Origin: Bacteroidales bacterium
GTDB lineage: Bacteria; Bacteroidota; Bacteroidia; Bacteroidales; Bacteroidaceae
Assembly: GCA_004557035.1 (NCBI GenBank)
Contig: SFFB01000010.1
Span: 42,174-106,173 of the forward strand
DNA length: 64,000 nt
Direction of reading: 5' to 3'
Both the position numbers and the translations under genes were made by a program. This document shows positions 16,970 to 25,767 of the stretch, in pieces. Under the pieces are notes generated by a model. That model did no database searches and had not been told where the DNA came from. It saw only the letters and a program-made list of their open reading frames with translations. Numbering within the stretch: the first letter of the stretch is position 1; each line of letters starts with the position of its first letter.

Positions 16970-19093
16970 TCACTCCTCGGTGGCTTTTTCGCGCTCCTCA
17001 CGAAGACACTCGGCGGCCAGTTGCTTGAGTCGTTGCCGCGCCGGTTTGCCTGTTTCGGTGAGAGGCAGTCGGTCGACGGCGAAAAAGTGACGTGGTCGTT
17101 CCAGTCGGTCGAGATGGGTGTCGCAAAGCCTTTTCCACCAAGTCTCGTCGTGCTCGCCGTCGGCCTCATAAACCAATGTTACGGCCTCGCCAAGCCTCAC
17201 GTCGGGCACAGCCGTGACGGCTAGCGGCAGAGCCGTAAAGGCCAGTTGGCTTTCGAGCCTTTCGGCCTGAATTTTGATGCCTCCCGAACAAATCACGTTG
17301 TCTCGTCGGCCGCGTATGACAAACCGTCCGTTGGGCAAGATGGTGGCCAGGTCGTTGGTCACAAGGCGCCTGCCGCCCGTGGCCGGGTCGGTGATGACGA
17401 GCCGGCCTTCGTCGTCGGTCTCTATGCCTACGCCTTCGAGCGGCGTGTAGGCGTCGTCGGCTTCGGGGCCGTTGAGGCGTCGCAGGGCGATGTGCGAGAG
17501 CGTCTCGGTCATGCCGTAGGTGCTCCACACGGCTCCTGGCCACGACCGTAAAGCCTCGGCTAAGGCAGGATTTATGGCTCCGCCGCCGATGATGAGTTGG
17601 CTGACGTGTTTGAGCCTATCGGCCTCGCGCGCCACTTGCAGAGTCTCCCACACTTGATGGGGCGTGAGAGCGGCAAATGTTGGCGAGACGTGCAGGTCGG
17701 CAAAGGGATGGGCCGAAGGAGGCACGCTGACCAGGCGCAGCCCTGAGGTGAAGGCTCTCACGGCCATCATCTTGCCGGCAATGTATTGCAACGGCAGGCA
17801 GAGCAGGGCCGTGTCGCCGGCTTGAAGGCCCAGTGTCTTGACGGTGCGGCGCGCACTGGCGGCCATATGGCTTTTCTTCACCTCCAACGTCTTGGGCTCT
17901 CCCGTCGAGCCCGAAGTCTTCACCGTCATGGTCTCTGACTCACCCAGCCATTCCCGCTCGAAGGCTTGAACTTCTTGCCTGAAACGGCGCATTGGCTCGG
18001 GTTTGTTCCAGAGCAGGTCGCCTTCGAGACTCATTGTGGTGAAAGGGAAGTTGGCGACAAAAAGGCCTCCCGTGCCCAGTCCCTGAACTTCGGGCATCGG
18101 TCGGGTGGGGCAGTGGTATTTGTCGGCTATGGCCGAGGTCCATTGCGCAATGGCGTTGAGTCCCACGTTGCTTTCGAGGGCACTTGTCACCCAGTTGGGA
18201 ATGTCGATTCCGGCGGCCAGTTCCATCCATTCCTCACATCCGCTCAGTCCGCCGTGGAGCGAGGGCTTCAAGATGATGTATTGCGGGCGTATGGTCTCAA
18301 GCAGCCGGCGCTTCTCGGCGGGGGCGTTGATGCCGATGAGTTCTTCGTCGAGTGCGATGGCTATGGGCGTCTGCCGGCACATTCGCCCCATTTCGTCCCA
18401 CTGTCCGGCTCGAATGGGTTGCTCAATGCTGTGGATGCCAAAGGCGGCAAGTCGCTCGAGTTTGTGCATAGCTTCGTCGGGACGAAAGGCCCCGTTGGCG
18501 TCGACACGCAGTTCCATCTCTTGCTCACTGAAGCGCGAGCGCAGACATTGGATGAGGCTCATCTCTTCTTCAAAGTCGATGGCCCCGATTTTAAGTTTGA
18601 CACATCTGAACCCCTGATTGATTTTGTCTTCCATACGTGCCAGCATCTCGTCTCGCCGCCCCATCCACACCAGACCGTTGATGCGTATGGCCGTCTCGCC
18701 GCGCGTGTAGGGCGTGTCGAAAAGTGTGAGGAAGTCGCCGCCTTCAAGAGAGGCTTTGGCTGAGAGCAGGGCCGTCTCGATGCCGAAGGTGATGGAGGGG
18801 AAGGCTCTGAGCGACTCAAAATCCACTTGGCCGGTCGTCTCGAGACAATGACAGGCCTCCCTGAGCCGCTCGTCATAGTCGGGACCGGCGTCGCAAGAGA
18901 GGTCGGGCAGGGGAGCACATTCGCCCAGCCCCAGCAAACGGTGGCAGGCCGGCGAGGTGATGACCACATACCATAGCCGGCGCGTGAGATAGACGCCGCG
19001 AGAAGTGCCGGCAGGCTGCTTGAAGGCCAGTTCGCGGCATACGGCGCGCACGCGGAGCGGACGGGGAAGAAATGAAAAGTCGGTGAAAATCAT
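16970..19093 (-). CDS. menC-menE: Fused o-succinylbenzoate synthase / O-succinylbenzoyl-CoA ligase
   Basis: One 707-residue polypeptide carrying two consecutive menaquinone-synthesis steps. Residues 1 to about 350 are MenC, of the enolase superfamily: KLK near 164, VDANGAF near 196, IEQPI near 224, LDEELIG near 249 and LKPS near 273 provide the acid/base and metal residues. From about 385 on it is MenE, an acyl-CoA ligase with the AMP-binding loop KTSGSTGEPK (391-400), YGMTETLSH and IRGRRDNVICSGGIKIQAE, and the C-terminal Lys loop LTETGKPARQ. The MenE part lacks the usual ~100-residue N-terminal region. The start is the ATG at 19093 (MIFTDFSFLPRP); the upstream 122 codons of open frame are noncoding in appearance. 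Divergent from rmuC. Confidence 0.9.
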   Translation of the reverse strand: MIFTDFSFLPRPLRVRAVCRELAFKQPAGTSRGVYLTRRLWYVVITSPACHRLLGLGECAPLPDLSCDAGPDYDERLREACHCLETTGQVDFESLRAFPSITFGIETALLSAKASLEGGDFLTLFDTPYTRGETAIRINGLVWMGRRDEMLARMEDKINQGFRCVKLKIGAIDFEEEMSLIQCLRSRFSEQEMELRVDANGAFRPDEAMHKLERLAAFGIHSIEQPIRAGQWDEMGRMCRQTPIAIALDEELIGINAPAEKRRLLETIRPQYIILKPSLHGGLSGCEEWMELAAGIDIPNWVTSALESNVGLNAIAQWTSAIADKYHCPTRPMPEVQGLGTGGLFVANFPFTTMSLEGDLLWNKPEPMRRFRQEVQAFEREWLGESETMTVKTSGSTGEPKTLEVKKSHMAASARRTVKTLGLQAGDTALLCLPLQYIAGKMMAVRAFTSGLRLVSVPPSAHPFADLHVSPTFAALTPHQVWETLQVAREADRLKHVSQLIIGGGAINPALAEALRSWPGAVWSTYGMTETLSHIALRRLNGPEADDAYTPLEGVGIETDDEGRLVITDPATGGRRLVTNDLATILPNGRFVIRGRRDNVICSGGIKIQAERLESQLAFTALPLAVTAVPDVRLGEAVTLVYEADGEHDETWWKRLCDTHLDRLERPRHFFAVDRLPLTETGKPARQRLKQLAAECLREEREKATEE

Positions 19094-19176
19094 AGTGAAG
19101 CAATGTGTTGGCCCGAAAACATTCGACGGGCAGACTCGTTGGTTTGCAGCGGATGCAGGCAAGTAGTTTTTCACCA

Positions 19177-19184
19177 CAAAATTA
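19177..19184 (-). promoter_or_regulatory. Probable -7 box of menC-menE
   Basis: Minus-strand TAATTTTG about 84 bases upstream of the ATG at 19093. No clear -33 TTTG. Confidence 0.4.
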
Positions 19185-19261
19185 CGGCTTTTGGCCGGCT
19201 TCCCGCCATCCCGAACCGTCAATAATCGACGTGGCGGCCCTGCATTGTGTGCAAAAGCGTG

Positions 19262-19269
19262 TAACTTTG
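19262..19269 (+). promoter_or_regulatory. Probable -7 box of rmuC
   Basis: TAACTTTG, an exact TAnnTTTG match, 27 bases before the rmuC ATG. The -33 element is weak. Confidence 0.5.
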
Positions 19270-19296
19270 TGGTCAAAACCATAAAACAGCAACAAA

Positions 19297-20676
19297 ATGA
19301 TGACAGTGATAGCCGCCGTGGGCGGTGTGACGGTTGGCGCTGCCTTGAGTTGGCTCTATTGGCGCGGCCGACAGAGTGGGCGAGAGGCCGAGGTGACACT
19401 TTTGACCCGCCAACTCCAAGAGGCCAAGGCCGAGGCCGAACAGGCCGGAGAGAAAGCACGGCGCGAAGGTGAGCAGTATGGGCGCTTGGCGCTCGAAGCC
19501 CAAGAGAAGGCCCATCAGGCAGCTCTCGACGCTCTCGAAAACCGCCACCGCGAAATCGTGGCCGCCGTGGAGCAGCGATGGCAAGAGATGATGGCCAAAG
19601 TCACGGCCGAGATGAGCGTCAAGACTGAGGCCATGCTCAAGGCGCGACAAAAGGAATTTTCTGACTACAGCACCTCCAGCATCGAGAGCCTCATGAAGCC
19701 GCTTGGCGAAACGATGGCCCAAATGCAGCAAGCCATGCTCGACGCCGCCAAAGAGCAGTCGCGCCTGGGCGGAGAGATGAAGGCCGGCGTGGAGAGCGTG
19801 ATGAAGCAGAGTGAAGCAGCCCGGCGCAGTGCCGACGAATTGGCGCGCGTGTTCAGACAAGGCAGCCGTGTGCAGGGCGAGTGGGGCGAAGTGGTGCTCG
19901 ACGAGTTGCTCCAAGCCGGTGGCCTCACGCGAGGCGTGCACTACGACACGCAGGCAGTCATTCGCCATGCCGACGGCACCACCGTGAAGAGCGAAGAAGG
20001 CCGGCGGCTCAGACCCGATGTCATCTTGCATCTCGACAAGACCCGCGACGTGGTGATTGACTCCAAAGTCTCACTGACGGCCTTCCTCGACTATCTCAAT
20101 GCCACCGATGAGGCCCTGCGCAACCGCGCCCTGCGGCAACACGTGGAGAGTCTGCAAAAACACGTCAAGGAGTTGGCCGCCAAAGACTATTCGAGCTACA
20201 TCCGGCCGCCAAAGGTCGCCATGAACTATGTGATTATGTTTGTCCCCAACTCGGGTGCGCTATGGACTGCCCTCACGGCCCAGCCCGACTTGTGGCGCCG
20301 CGCTATGGAGCAGGGTGTGTTCATCGCCGACGAGCAGACGCTCTATGCGGCCCTGCGCATCGTGAGCCTCACGTGGACCCAAATTGCCCAGGTGAGCAAT
20401 CACGAGCGCGTCTTTGCCCTCGCCGGGGAAATGCTCGACCGCGTGGGACAATTCGTCAAGAAATACAAGGCCGTGGGCAAGGCGCTCGAGGCTGCCGCCA
20501 AGGCTTACGACGACGGCGACCGCAAGCTCGGCGATACGGGACAGAGCATCGTTCAGACCTGCCGCAAACTCCAGCGACTCGGTGCACGCGAAAGCGACCG
20601 CAATCCCCTGCCGCCGCTCACCGAGGCCGAACAGGCGGAGACTATGACCCAATTGCCCGAAACCGATGCCTTTTGA
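19297..20676 (+). CDS. rmuC: RmuC-family DNA recombination protein
   Basis: A 459-residue RmuC homologue. Family members are linked to limiting recombination at inverted repeats and contain a PD-(D/E)XK nuclease-like core. An N-terminal hydrophobic segment (residues 1-22) probably anchors it to the membrane. A long charged coiled coil follows at roughly 30-200. The conserved core begins at QGEWGEVVLDELLQAGGL and includes LRPDVILHLDKTRDVVIDSKVSLTAF, where the D...DSK residues fit the nuclease motif. YSSYIRPPKVAMNYVIMFVP follows. Its presence near many palindromic repeats is noted but may be chance. Confidence 0.9.
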   Translation: MMTVIAAVGGVTVGAALSWLYWRGRQSGREAEVTLLTRQLQEAKAEAEQAGEKARREGEQYGRLALEAQEKAHQAALDALENRHREIVAAVEQRWQEMMAKVTAEMSVKTEAMLKARQKEFSDYSTSSIESLMKPLGETMAQMQQAMLDAAKEQSRLGGEMKAGVESVMKQSEAARRSADELARVFRQGSRVQGEWGEVVLDELLQAGGLTRGVHYDTQAVIRHADGTTVKSEEGRRLRPDVILHLDKTRDVVIDSKVSLTAFLDYLNATDEALRNRALRQHVESLQKHVKELAAKDYSSYIRPPKVAMNYVIMFVPNSGALWTALTAQPDLWRRAMEQGVFIADEQTLYAALRIVSLTWTQIAQVSNHERVFALAGEMLDRVGQFVKKYKAVGKALEAAAKAYDDGDRKLGDTGQSIVQTCRKLQRLGARESDRNPLPPLTEAEQAETMTQLPETDAF

Positions 20677-20752
20677 CCCCTCGGCTTTGCCGCCCAGTCA
20701 TCGCGCCCTATACATATTATATATATACGCGCGCGAGAGCCAATCCGTATTA

Positions 20753-20801
20753 CGCCTTTCAGCAGGATGGGACTCCATCTTTCTGAAAGGCGCTTGTTTT
20801 T
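20753..20801 (+). terminator. Terminator after rmuC
   Basis: CGCCTTTCAG pairs exactly with CTGAAAGGCG, with a smaller ATGG/CCAT hairpin in the loop, followed by CTTGTTTTT. About 77 bases past the rmuC stop. Confidence 0.75.
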
Positions 20802-20831
20802 GCATAAAAATAATCTGTTTGTTACTTTTAT

Positions 20832-20862
20832 ATCTCAAAAATCTACTCATTTGAGATTTTTC
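20832..20862 (+). terminator. Second terminator-like hairpin upstream of gltB
   Basis: ATCTCAAA/TTTGAGAT stem with a 10-base loop, then TTTTTC. Could act as a backup terminator for rmuC; AT-rich, so weaker than the first. Confidence 0.45.
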
Positions 20863-20896
20863 TTGATAAAAATTATACAAATTGAAAGTAAATGAC

Positions 20897-20904
20897 TAAT
20901 TTTG
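20897..20904 (+). promoter_or_regulatory. Probable -7 box of gltB
   Basis: TAATTTTG, an exact TAnnTTTG match, leaving a leader of about 130 bases that contains the stem at 20942-21001. Confidence 0.5.
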
Positions 20905-20941
20905 CATTCAATAAACTTGAAAAGAGACACTCGGCTTAGGC

Positions 20942-21001
20942 GCGACGCCACGGCAACGTGCGCAGCCTTCCGGTCACACGGCACCGTGTTGCCGGGGTCG
21001 C
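20942..21001 (+). promoter_or_regulatory. Structured leader of gltB
   Basis: GCGAC (20942) and CGGCAAC (20951-20957) pair with GTTGCCG (20988-20994) and GTCGC (20997-21001), an interrupted 12-bp stem in the untranslated leader. A GC-rich loop of about 30 bases may fold further (CCGGT/CACGG). No T-run follows, so it is not a simple terminator. Not a riboswitch class I recognise. Confidence 0.45.
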
Positions 21002-21044
21002 TGTCGGGCTTCTCTGAAAGCAATCTGTCAAATCTATTGAACTG

Positions 21045-24000
21045 ATGAAATCTTTTCACCCGAACGAAACACAAGGGCTCTACACGCCCGCGAACGAGCA
21101 CGATGCTTGTGGTGTCGGCATGATTGTCAACGTGCACGGCAACAAGTCGCACGAACTGGTGGATGCCGCACTCAAGGTGTTGGAAAACATGCAGCATCGT
21201 GGCGCTGAAGGCGCAGACAACAAAACCGGTGACGGCGCAGGCATCATGCTTCAAATTCCACACGAGTTTATCTTGTTGCAAGGCATTCCTGTGCCTGAGA
21301 AAGGCAAATACGGCACCGGCCTCGTCTTTCTTCCCAAAGATGAAAAAGAGCAGCAGAGCATTCTCAGTGTGATGATTGAAGAGATTGAGCGCGAGGGACT
21401 CACTTTGATGCACATGCGCAACGTACCCGTCAACTCCGACATCCTGGGGCAGGACGCACGCGACGCTGAGCCCGACATCCGCCAAATCTTTGTCACGCCC
21501 GGCGAAAACACCGACGTGGAACATCTTGAGCGTCTGCTCTACGTCATCCGCAAGAAAATCGAAAAGCGAATAAGCCATAAGGATTTCTACATCGTTTCGC
21601 TTTCGTCCAAGAATATTGTCTATAAGGGTATGCTCACTTCGCGGCAGTTGCGCGAGTATTATCCCGACCTCACCCAGCCATATTTCACCAGCGGACTCGC
21701 CGTGGTGCACTCACGCTTCTCCACCAACACCTTCCCCACGTGGAGCCTGGCACAGCCCTTCCGCCTTTTGGCTCACAACGGAGAGATTAACACCATCCGT
21801 GGCAATAGGGGATGGATGGAGGCGCGTGAGGCCGTGCTCTCTACGCCGGCACTTGGCGACATCAAGGCCATACGCCCCATCATCCAGCCCGGCATGAGCG
21901 ACTCGGCGTCGCTCGACAACGTGCTCGAGTTTTTGGTGATGTCGGGACTGAGCCTGCCCCACGCCATGGCGATGCTGGTGCCGGAAAGTTTCAACGACAA
22001 GAACCCCATCAGCGAAGAACTCAAAGCCTTCTACGAATACCACTCCATATTGATGGAACCCTGGGACGGACCGGCGGCGTTGCTTTTCAGCGACGGCCGA
22101 TATGCCGGAGGTATGCTCGATCGTAACGGTCTGCGTCCGGCGCGCTATCTCATCACTCGCGGCGACATGATGGTCGTGGCCAGTGAGGCTGGCGTGATTG
22201 GTTTTGAAGCAGGCGACATTAAGGAAAAAGGCCGACTGCAACCCGGCAAAATATTGCTCATCGACACCCAAGAGGGCCGCATCTATTATGACGGCGAACT
22301 CAAAGAGCAACTCGCCGCCGCCAAGCCTTATCGTGACTGGCTGTCGACCAACCGCATAGAACTCGACACGCTCAAAAGCGGCCGAAAAGTGACGGGAGCC
22401 ATCGACGACTATGCCATGAAGCTTCGCGCTTTCGGCTACACCCGTGAAGACGTGGAGCGGCTGATTGTGCCGATGTGTCAGAACGGTTCAGAGCCCGTAG
22501 TCTCTATGGGCAACGACACGCCGCTCGCTGTGCTTTCAGAGAAGCCCCAACTGCTGTTCAACTATTTCCGTCAGCAGTTTGCCCAAGTCACCAATCCGGC
22601 TATCGACCCCATTCGTGAAGAACTCGTCATGTCGCTCACCGAATACATCGGTGCGGTCGGGATGAACATCCTCGTGCCCAACGAGAGCCACTGCAAGATG
22701 GTGCGCCTCCCTCATCCCATCTTGAGCAACCGCAGTCTTGACCTCTTGTGCAACATCCGCTACAAAGGCTTCAAGACCATTAAGCTCCCGATGCTTTTTG
22801 AGGCTAAGAAAGGTGCCGCTGGGCTGCAAGAGGCTCTCGACAACCTTTGCAAGCAGGCCGAGCAGTCGGTGCTCGACGGCGTGAACTACATCGTTCTTTC
22901 CGACCGAGGCATCGACCGCGATCATGCCGCCATTCCGTCGCTCTTGGCCGTCAGTGCCGTCCATCACCACCTCATCAGCGTGCAAAAGCGCGTAGAGACC
23001 GCCCTCATTGTTGAGAGTGGCGAAATCCGTGAGGTGATGCATGCCGCCCTGCTCTTAGGCTACGGCGCCAGCGCCATCAATCCCTATATGGCTTTCGCCG
23101 TGCTCGACGATCTCGTGCGCCGCGGCGAAGTGCAGATGAACTACGACACGGCCGAGCAAGGCTACATCAAGGCTGTCTGCAAGGGTTTATATAAAATAAT
23201 GAGTAAGATGGGCATCAGCACCATCCGTTCTTATCGCGGCGCCAAGATATTTGAGGCCATCGGTGTGAGTGAAGACCTCTTGCGCCGCTATTTCGGCACA
23301 GAGATTTCCACCATTGGCGGTGTCGGACTTGAGGAAATCGCCCGCGACTATGTACACTTCCACGACGTAGCCTTTAGCTATGCCGACAATCCCAATCGCG
23401 AAGACCTTTTGCCCAACGTGGGTATTTATGCCTATCGTAAAGACGGTGAGCACCACGCTTGGAACCCCGAGACCATAGCCGCTTTGCAATTGGCCACACG
23501 TTTGGGCAGCTACAAAAAGTTTAAGGAATTCACCCATTTGGTAGACGACAAAACTTCGCCGCTCTTTATTCGTGACTTTTTCAACTTTAAGCGTGCGCCC
23601 ATCTCCATAGACCAAGTGGAGCCCGTCAGCAGCATCGTCAAGCACTTTGTTACGGGGGCGATGTCGTTTGGTGCCATCAGCAAAGAAGCCCATGAGGCTT
23701 TGGCTTTGGCAATGAACAAACTCGGTGCGCGTAGCAATACCGGCGAGGGAGGAGAAGACAGCGAACGCTTCCACGACACTTTCGACGGCATTGCACTCAA
23801 TAGCAAAACCAAGCAAGTGGCCTCGGGTCGTTTTGGTGTGACTACGGAATATTTGGTCAATGCCGATGAGATACAAATCAAGGTGGCACAAGGCGCCAAA
23901 CCGGGTGAGGGCGGACAGTTGCCGGGTTATAAGGTGAACGACATCATTGCCCGCACCCGTCACTCCATACCCGGCATATCACTCATCTCGCCGCCGCCTC

Positions 24001-25544
24001 ACCACGACATCTATTCTATCGAAGACTTGGCACAACTCATTTTCGACTTGAAGAACGTCAATCCGAAGGCACAGATAAGTGTGAAACTCGTGGCCGAGAG
24101 TGGTGTCGGCACCATTGCTGCCGGTGTGGCCAAGGCCAAGGCCGACCTTATCGTCATTTCGGGTGCCGAGGGCGGAACGGGAGCCTCGCCTGCCTCCTCC
24201 GTGAAGTATGCCGGTATCTCGCCCGAGATTGGTTTGAGCGAAACGCAACAGACGCTTGTGCTTAACGGCTTGCGTGGTCAGGTGCGTTTGCAGACCGACG
24301 GCCAGCTCAAAACCGGTCGCGACATCATCTCTATGGCTCTGCTTGGTGCCGAAGAGTTTGCCTTTGGCACGGGAGTGCTCGTGGTGCTCGGCTGTGTGCT
24401 GATGCGCAAGTGCCATCAAAACACCTGTCCCGTGGGTGTGGCCACCCAAGACCCGGCTTTGCGTGAACACTTCCGTGGGCGTTATGAATATGTGGTCAAT
24501 TACTTCCGCTTCCTTGCCGAGGAGGTGCGTGAATATCTTGCAGAGATGGGCTTCCGTCGGCTTGACGACATCGTGGGCCACACTGAGCTAATCGAGTTGA
24601 AAGCCCCCGCAGGCCAAAAAGCCGCTAAGCTCGACTTCACGCGTCTGCTCCATCGTGTGGACAATCAAGCCGCCCTGCGCCACACCACGGCCCAGATGCA
24701 CCAAATTCAGACCGTGAAAGACGTGGCAATGATTGAAGCCGCTCGCGATGCCATCCAGCACCAGCGTGAAGTATCGCTTGAATATGCTATTGGCAACACC
24801 GACCGCGCCGTCGGCGCGATGTTGTCGGGCGTGGTGGCGAAGACATATGGCCATGCCGGTCTGCCGGACGACACCATCAGTGTGAAGTTCAAGGGCTCTG
24901 CCGGACAGAGTTTCGGCGCGTTCCTTGCCCATGGCATCAGCTTTAAACTTGAAGGCGAAGCCAACGACTACCTCGGCAAGGGCCTGAGCGGCGGTCGCAT
25001 AGCCGTGATGCCACCCGTGAGGTCAAACTTCAAGGCCGAAGACAATGCCATTGCCGGCAACACCCTGCTCTATGGCGCCACCACCGGCGAGGTCTACATC
25101 AATGGCAAGGCAGGCGAGCGTTTTGCCGTGCGCAATTCGGGAGCCATTGCCGTGGTCGAAGGCGTGGGCGACCACTGTTGCGAATACATGACCGGCGGCC
25201 GCGTCGTCGTGCTCGGAGAGACAGGACGCAACTTTGCCGCAGGTATGAGTGGCGGCGTGGCTTACGTTTGGGACAAAAACCACGATTTCGACTACTTCTG
25301 TAATATGGAAATGGTCGAACTCTCACTGCTCGAAGACTCCACCTCGCGCAAAGAACTGCATGAGCTCATCCGCCAGCACTATCTCTACACCGGCAGTCAC
25401 TTGGCCCGTACGATGCTTGACGACTGGAACCGCTACGTCGACGACTTCATTCAAGTCACGCCGATTGAATATAAGCGCGTGCTGGCCGAAGAGCAAATGA
25501 AGAAACTCCGCCAAAAGATTGCCGAAGTGCAACGAGATTATTGA
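21045..25544 (+). CDS. gltB: Glutamate synthase large subunit
   Basis: GOGAT alpha subunit making two glutamates from glutamine and 2-oxoglutarate. It has 1499 residues, matching the family. The N-terminal Ntn glutaminase starts after a 21-residue propeptide at Cys22 (NEHDACGVGM). The central FMN-binding region contains GARSNTGEGGED, QIKVAQGAKPGEGGQLPG and ISGAEGGTGASPASS. CVLMRKCHQNTCPVGVATQ carries the three Cys of the 3Fe-4S cluster. The C-terminal beta-helix domain (GxxGGxxxV type repeats such as GGRVVVLGETGRNFAAGMSG) is complete. Followed 223 bp later by gltD. Confidence 0.97.
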   Translation: MKSFHPNETQGLYTPANEHDACGVGMIVNVHGNKSHELVDAALKVLENMQHRGAEGADNKTGDGAGIMLQIPHEFILLQGIPVPEKGKYGTGLVFLPKDEKEQQSILSVMIEEIEREGLTLMHMRNVPVNSDILGQDARDAEPDIRQIFVTPGENTDVEHLERLLYVIRKKIEKRISHKDFYIVSLSSKNIVYKGMLTSRQLREYYPDLTQPYFTSGLAVVHSRFSTNTFPTWSLAQPFRLLAHNGEINTIRGNRGWMEAREAVLSTPALGDIKAIRPIIQPGMSDSASLDNVLEFLVMSGLSLPHAMAMLVPESFNDKNPISEELKAFYEYHSILMEPWDGPAALLFSDGRYAGGMLDRNGLRPARYLITRGDMMVVASEAGVIGFEAGDIKEKGRLQPGKILLIDTQEGRIYYDGELKEQLAAAKPYRDWLSTNRIELDTLKSGRKVTGAIDDYAMKLRAFGYTREDVERLIVPMCQNGSEPVVSMGNDTPLAVLSEKPQLLFNYFRQQFAQVTNPAIDPIREELVMSLTEYIGAVGMNILVPNESHCKMVRLPHPILSNRSLDLLCNIRYKGFKTIKLPMLFEAKKGAAGLQEALDNLCKQAEQSVLDGVNYIVLSDRGIDRDHAAIPSLLAVSAVHHHLISVQKRVETALIVESGEIREVMHAALLLGYGASAINPYMAFAVLDDLVRRGEVQMNYDTAEQGYIKAVCKGLYKIMSKMGISTIRSYRGAKIFEAIGVSEDLLRRYFGTEISTIGGVGLEEIARDYVHFHDVAFSYADNPNREDLLPNVGIYAYRKDGEHHAWNPETIAALQLATRLGSYKKFKEFTHLVDDKTSPLFIRDFFNFKRAPISIDQVEPVSSIVKHFVTGAMSFGAISKEAHEALALAMNKLGARSNTGEGGEDSERFHDTFDGIALNSKTKQVASGRFGVTTEYLVNADEIQIKVAQGAKPGEGGQLPGYKVNDIIARTRHSIPGISLISPPPHHDIYSIEDLAQLIFDLKNVNPKAQISVKLVAESGVGTIAAGVAKAKADLIVISGAEGGTGASPASSVKYAGISPEIGLSETQQTLVLNGLRGQVRLQTDGQLKTGRDIISMALLGAEEFAFGTGVLVVLGCVLMRKCHQNTCPVGVATQDPALREHFRGRYEYVVNYFRFLAEEVREYLAEMGFRRLDDIVGHTELIELKAPAGQKAAKLDFTRLLHRVDNQAALRHTTAQMHQIQTVKDVAMIEAARDAIQHQREVSLEYAIGNTDRAVGAMLSGVVAKTYGHAGLPDDTISVKFKGSAGQSFGAFLAHGISFKLEGEANDYLGKGLSGGRIAVMPPVRSNFKAEDNAIAGNTLLYGATTGEVYINGKAGERFAVRNSGAIAVVEGVGDHCCEYMTGGRVVVLGETGRNFAAGMSGGVAYVWDKNHDFDYFCNMEMVELSLLEDSTSRKELHELIRQHYLYTGSHLARTMLDDWNRYVDDFIQVTPIEYKRVLAEEQMKKLRQKIAEVQRDY

Positions 25545-25587
25545 TAAAGACTAAAAGTCTAAGAGACTAAAAGAGTTTGAGCGGCCA

Positions 25588-25665
25588 AGTACGCCCTGAA
25601 AGGGCAGAAGACCATAGCCCAGGGCAGAGTGAGCGTAGCGAACGGCACCCTGGGTCGGAGCGGCC
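25588..25665. repeat. Short relative of the nested palindromic element
   Basis: Has the GCGGCCAAG edge, the GCCCTGAAAGGGC mini-hairpin and a longer AGCCCAGGG/CCCTGGGT stem, but not the central CCGGCCTGTAAGGTCGGCACA arms. Probably a half-element or a separate subfamily. Confidence 0.5.
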
Positions 25666-25671
25666 AAGCCA

Positions 25672-25735
25672 CTCTTCGTCTCTACGTCTCTACGTCTCTA
25701 CGTCTCTACGTCTCTTTGTCTCTTTGTCTCTTCGT
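25672..25735 (+). repeat. 8-bp tandem repeat, eight units
   Basis: Eight consecutive octamers of the form CTCT(A/T)(C/T)GT; four central units are identical CTCTACGT. It ends about 30 bases before the gltD ATG. Confidence 0.9.
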
Positions 25736-25767
25736 CTACTCCAAAACATCTAAACCAAAAATCAAAA

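Larger units (their letters stand above)
25545..25767. other. gltB-gltD spacer with repeat remnants
   Basis: Unusually long spacer for two subunits of one enzyme. It contains TAAGAGACTAAAAGAG (also seen, as its complement, beside the 35.8-kb palindromic element), a short hairpin element with GCCCTGAAAGGGC and AGCCCAGGG/CCCTGGGT (25588-25660), and the 8-bp tandem repeat below. Confidence 0.7.
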
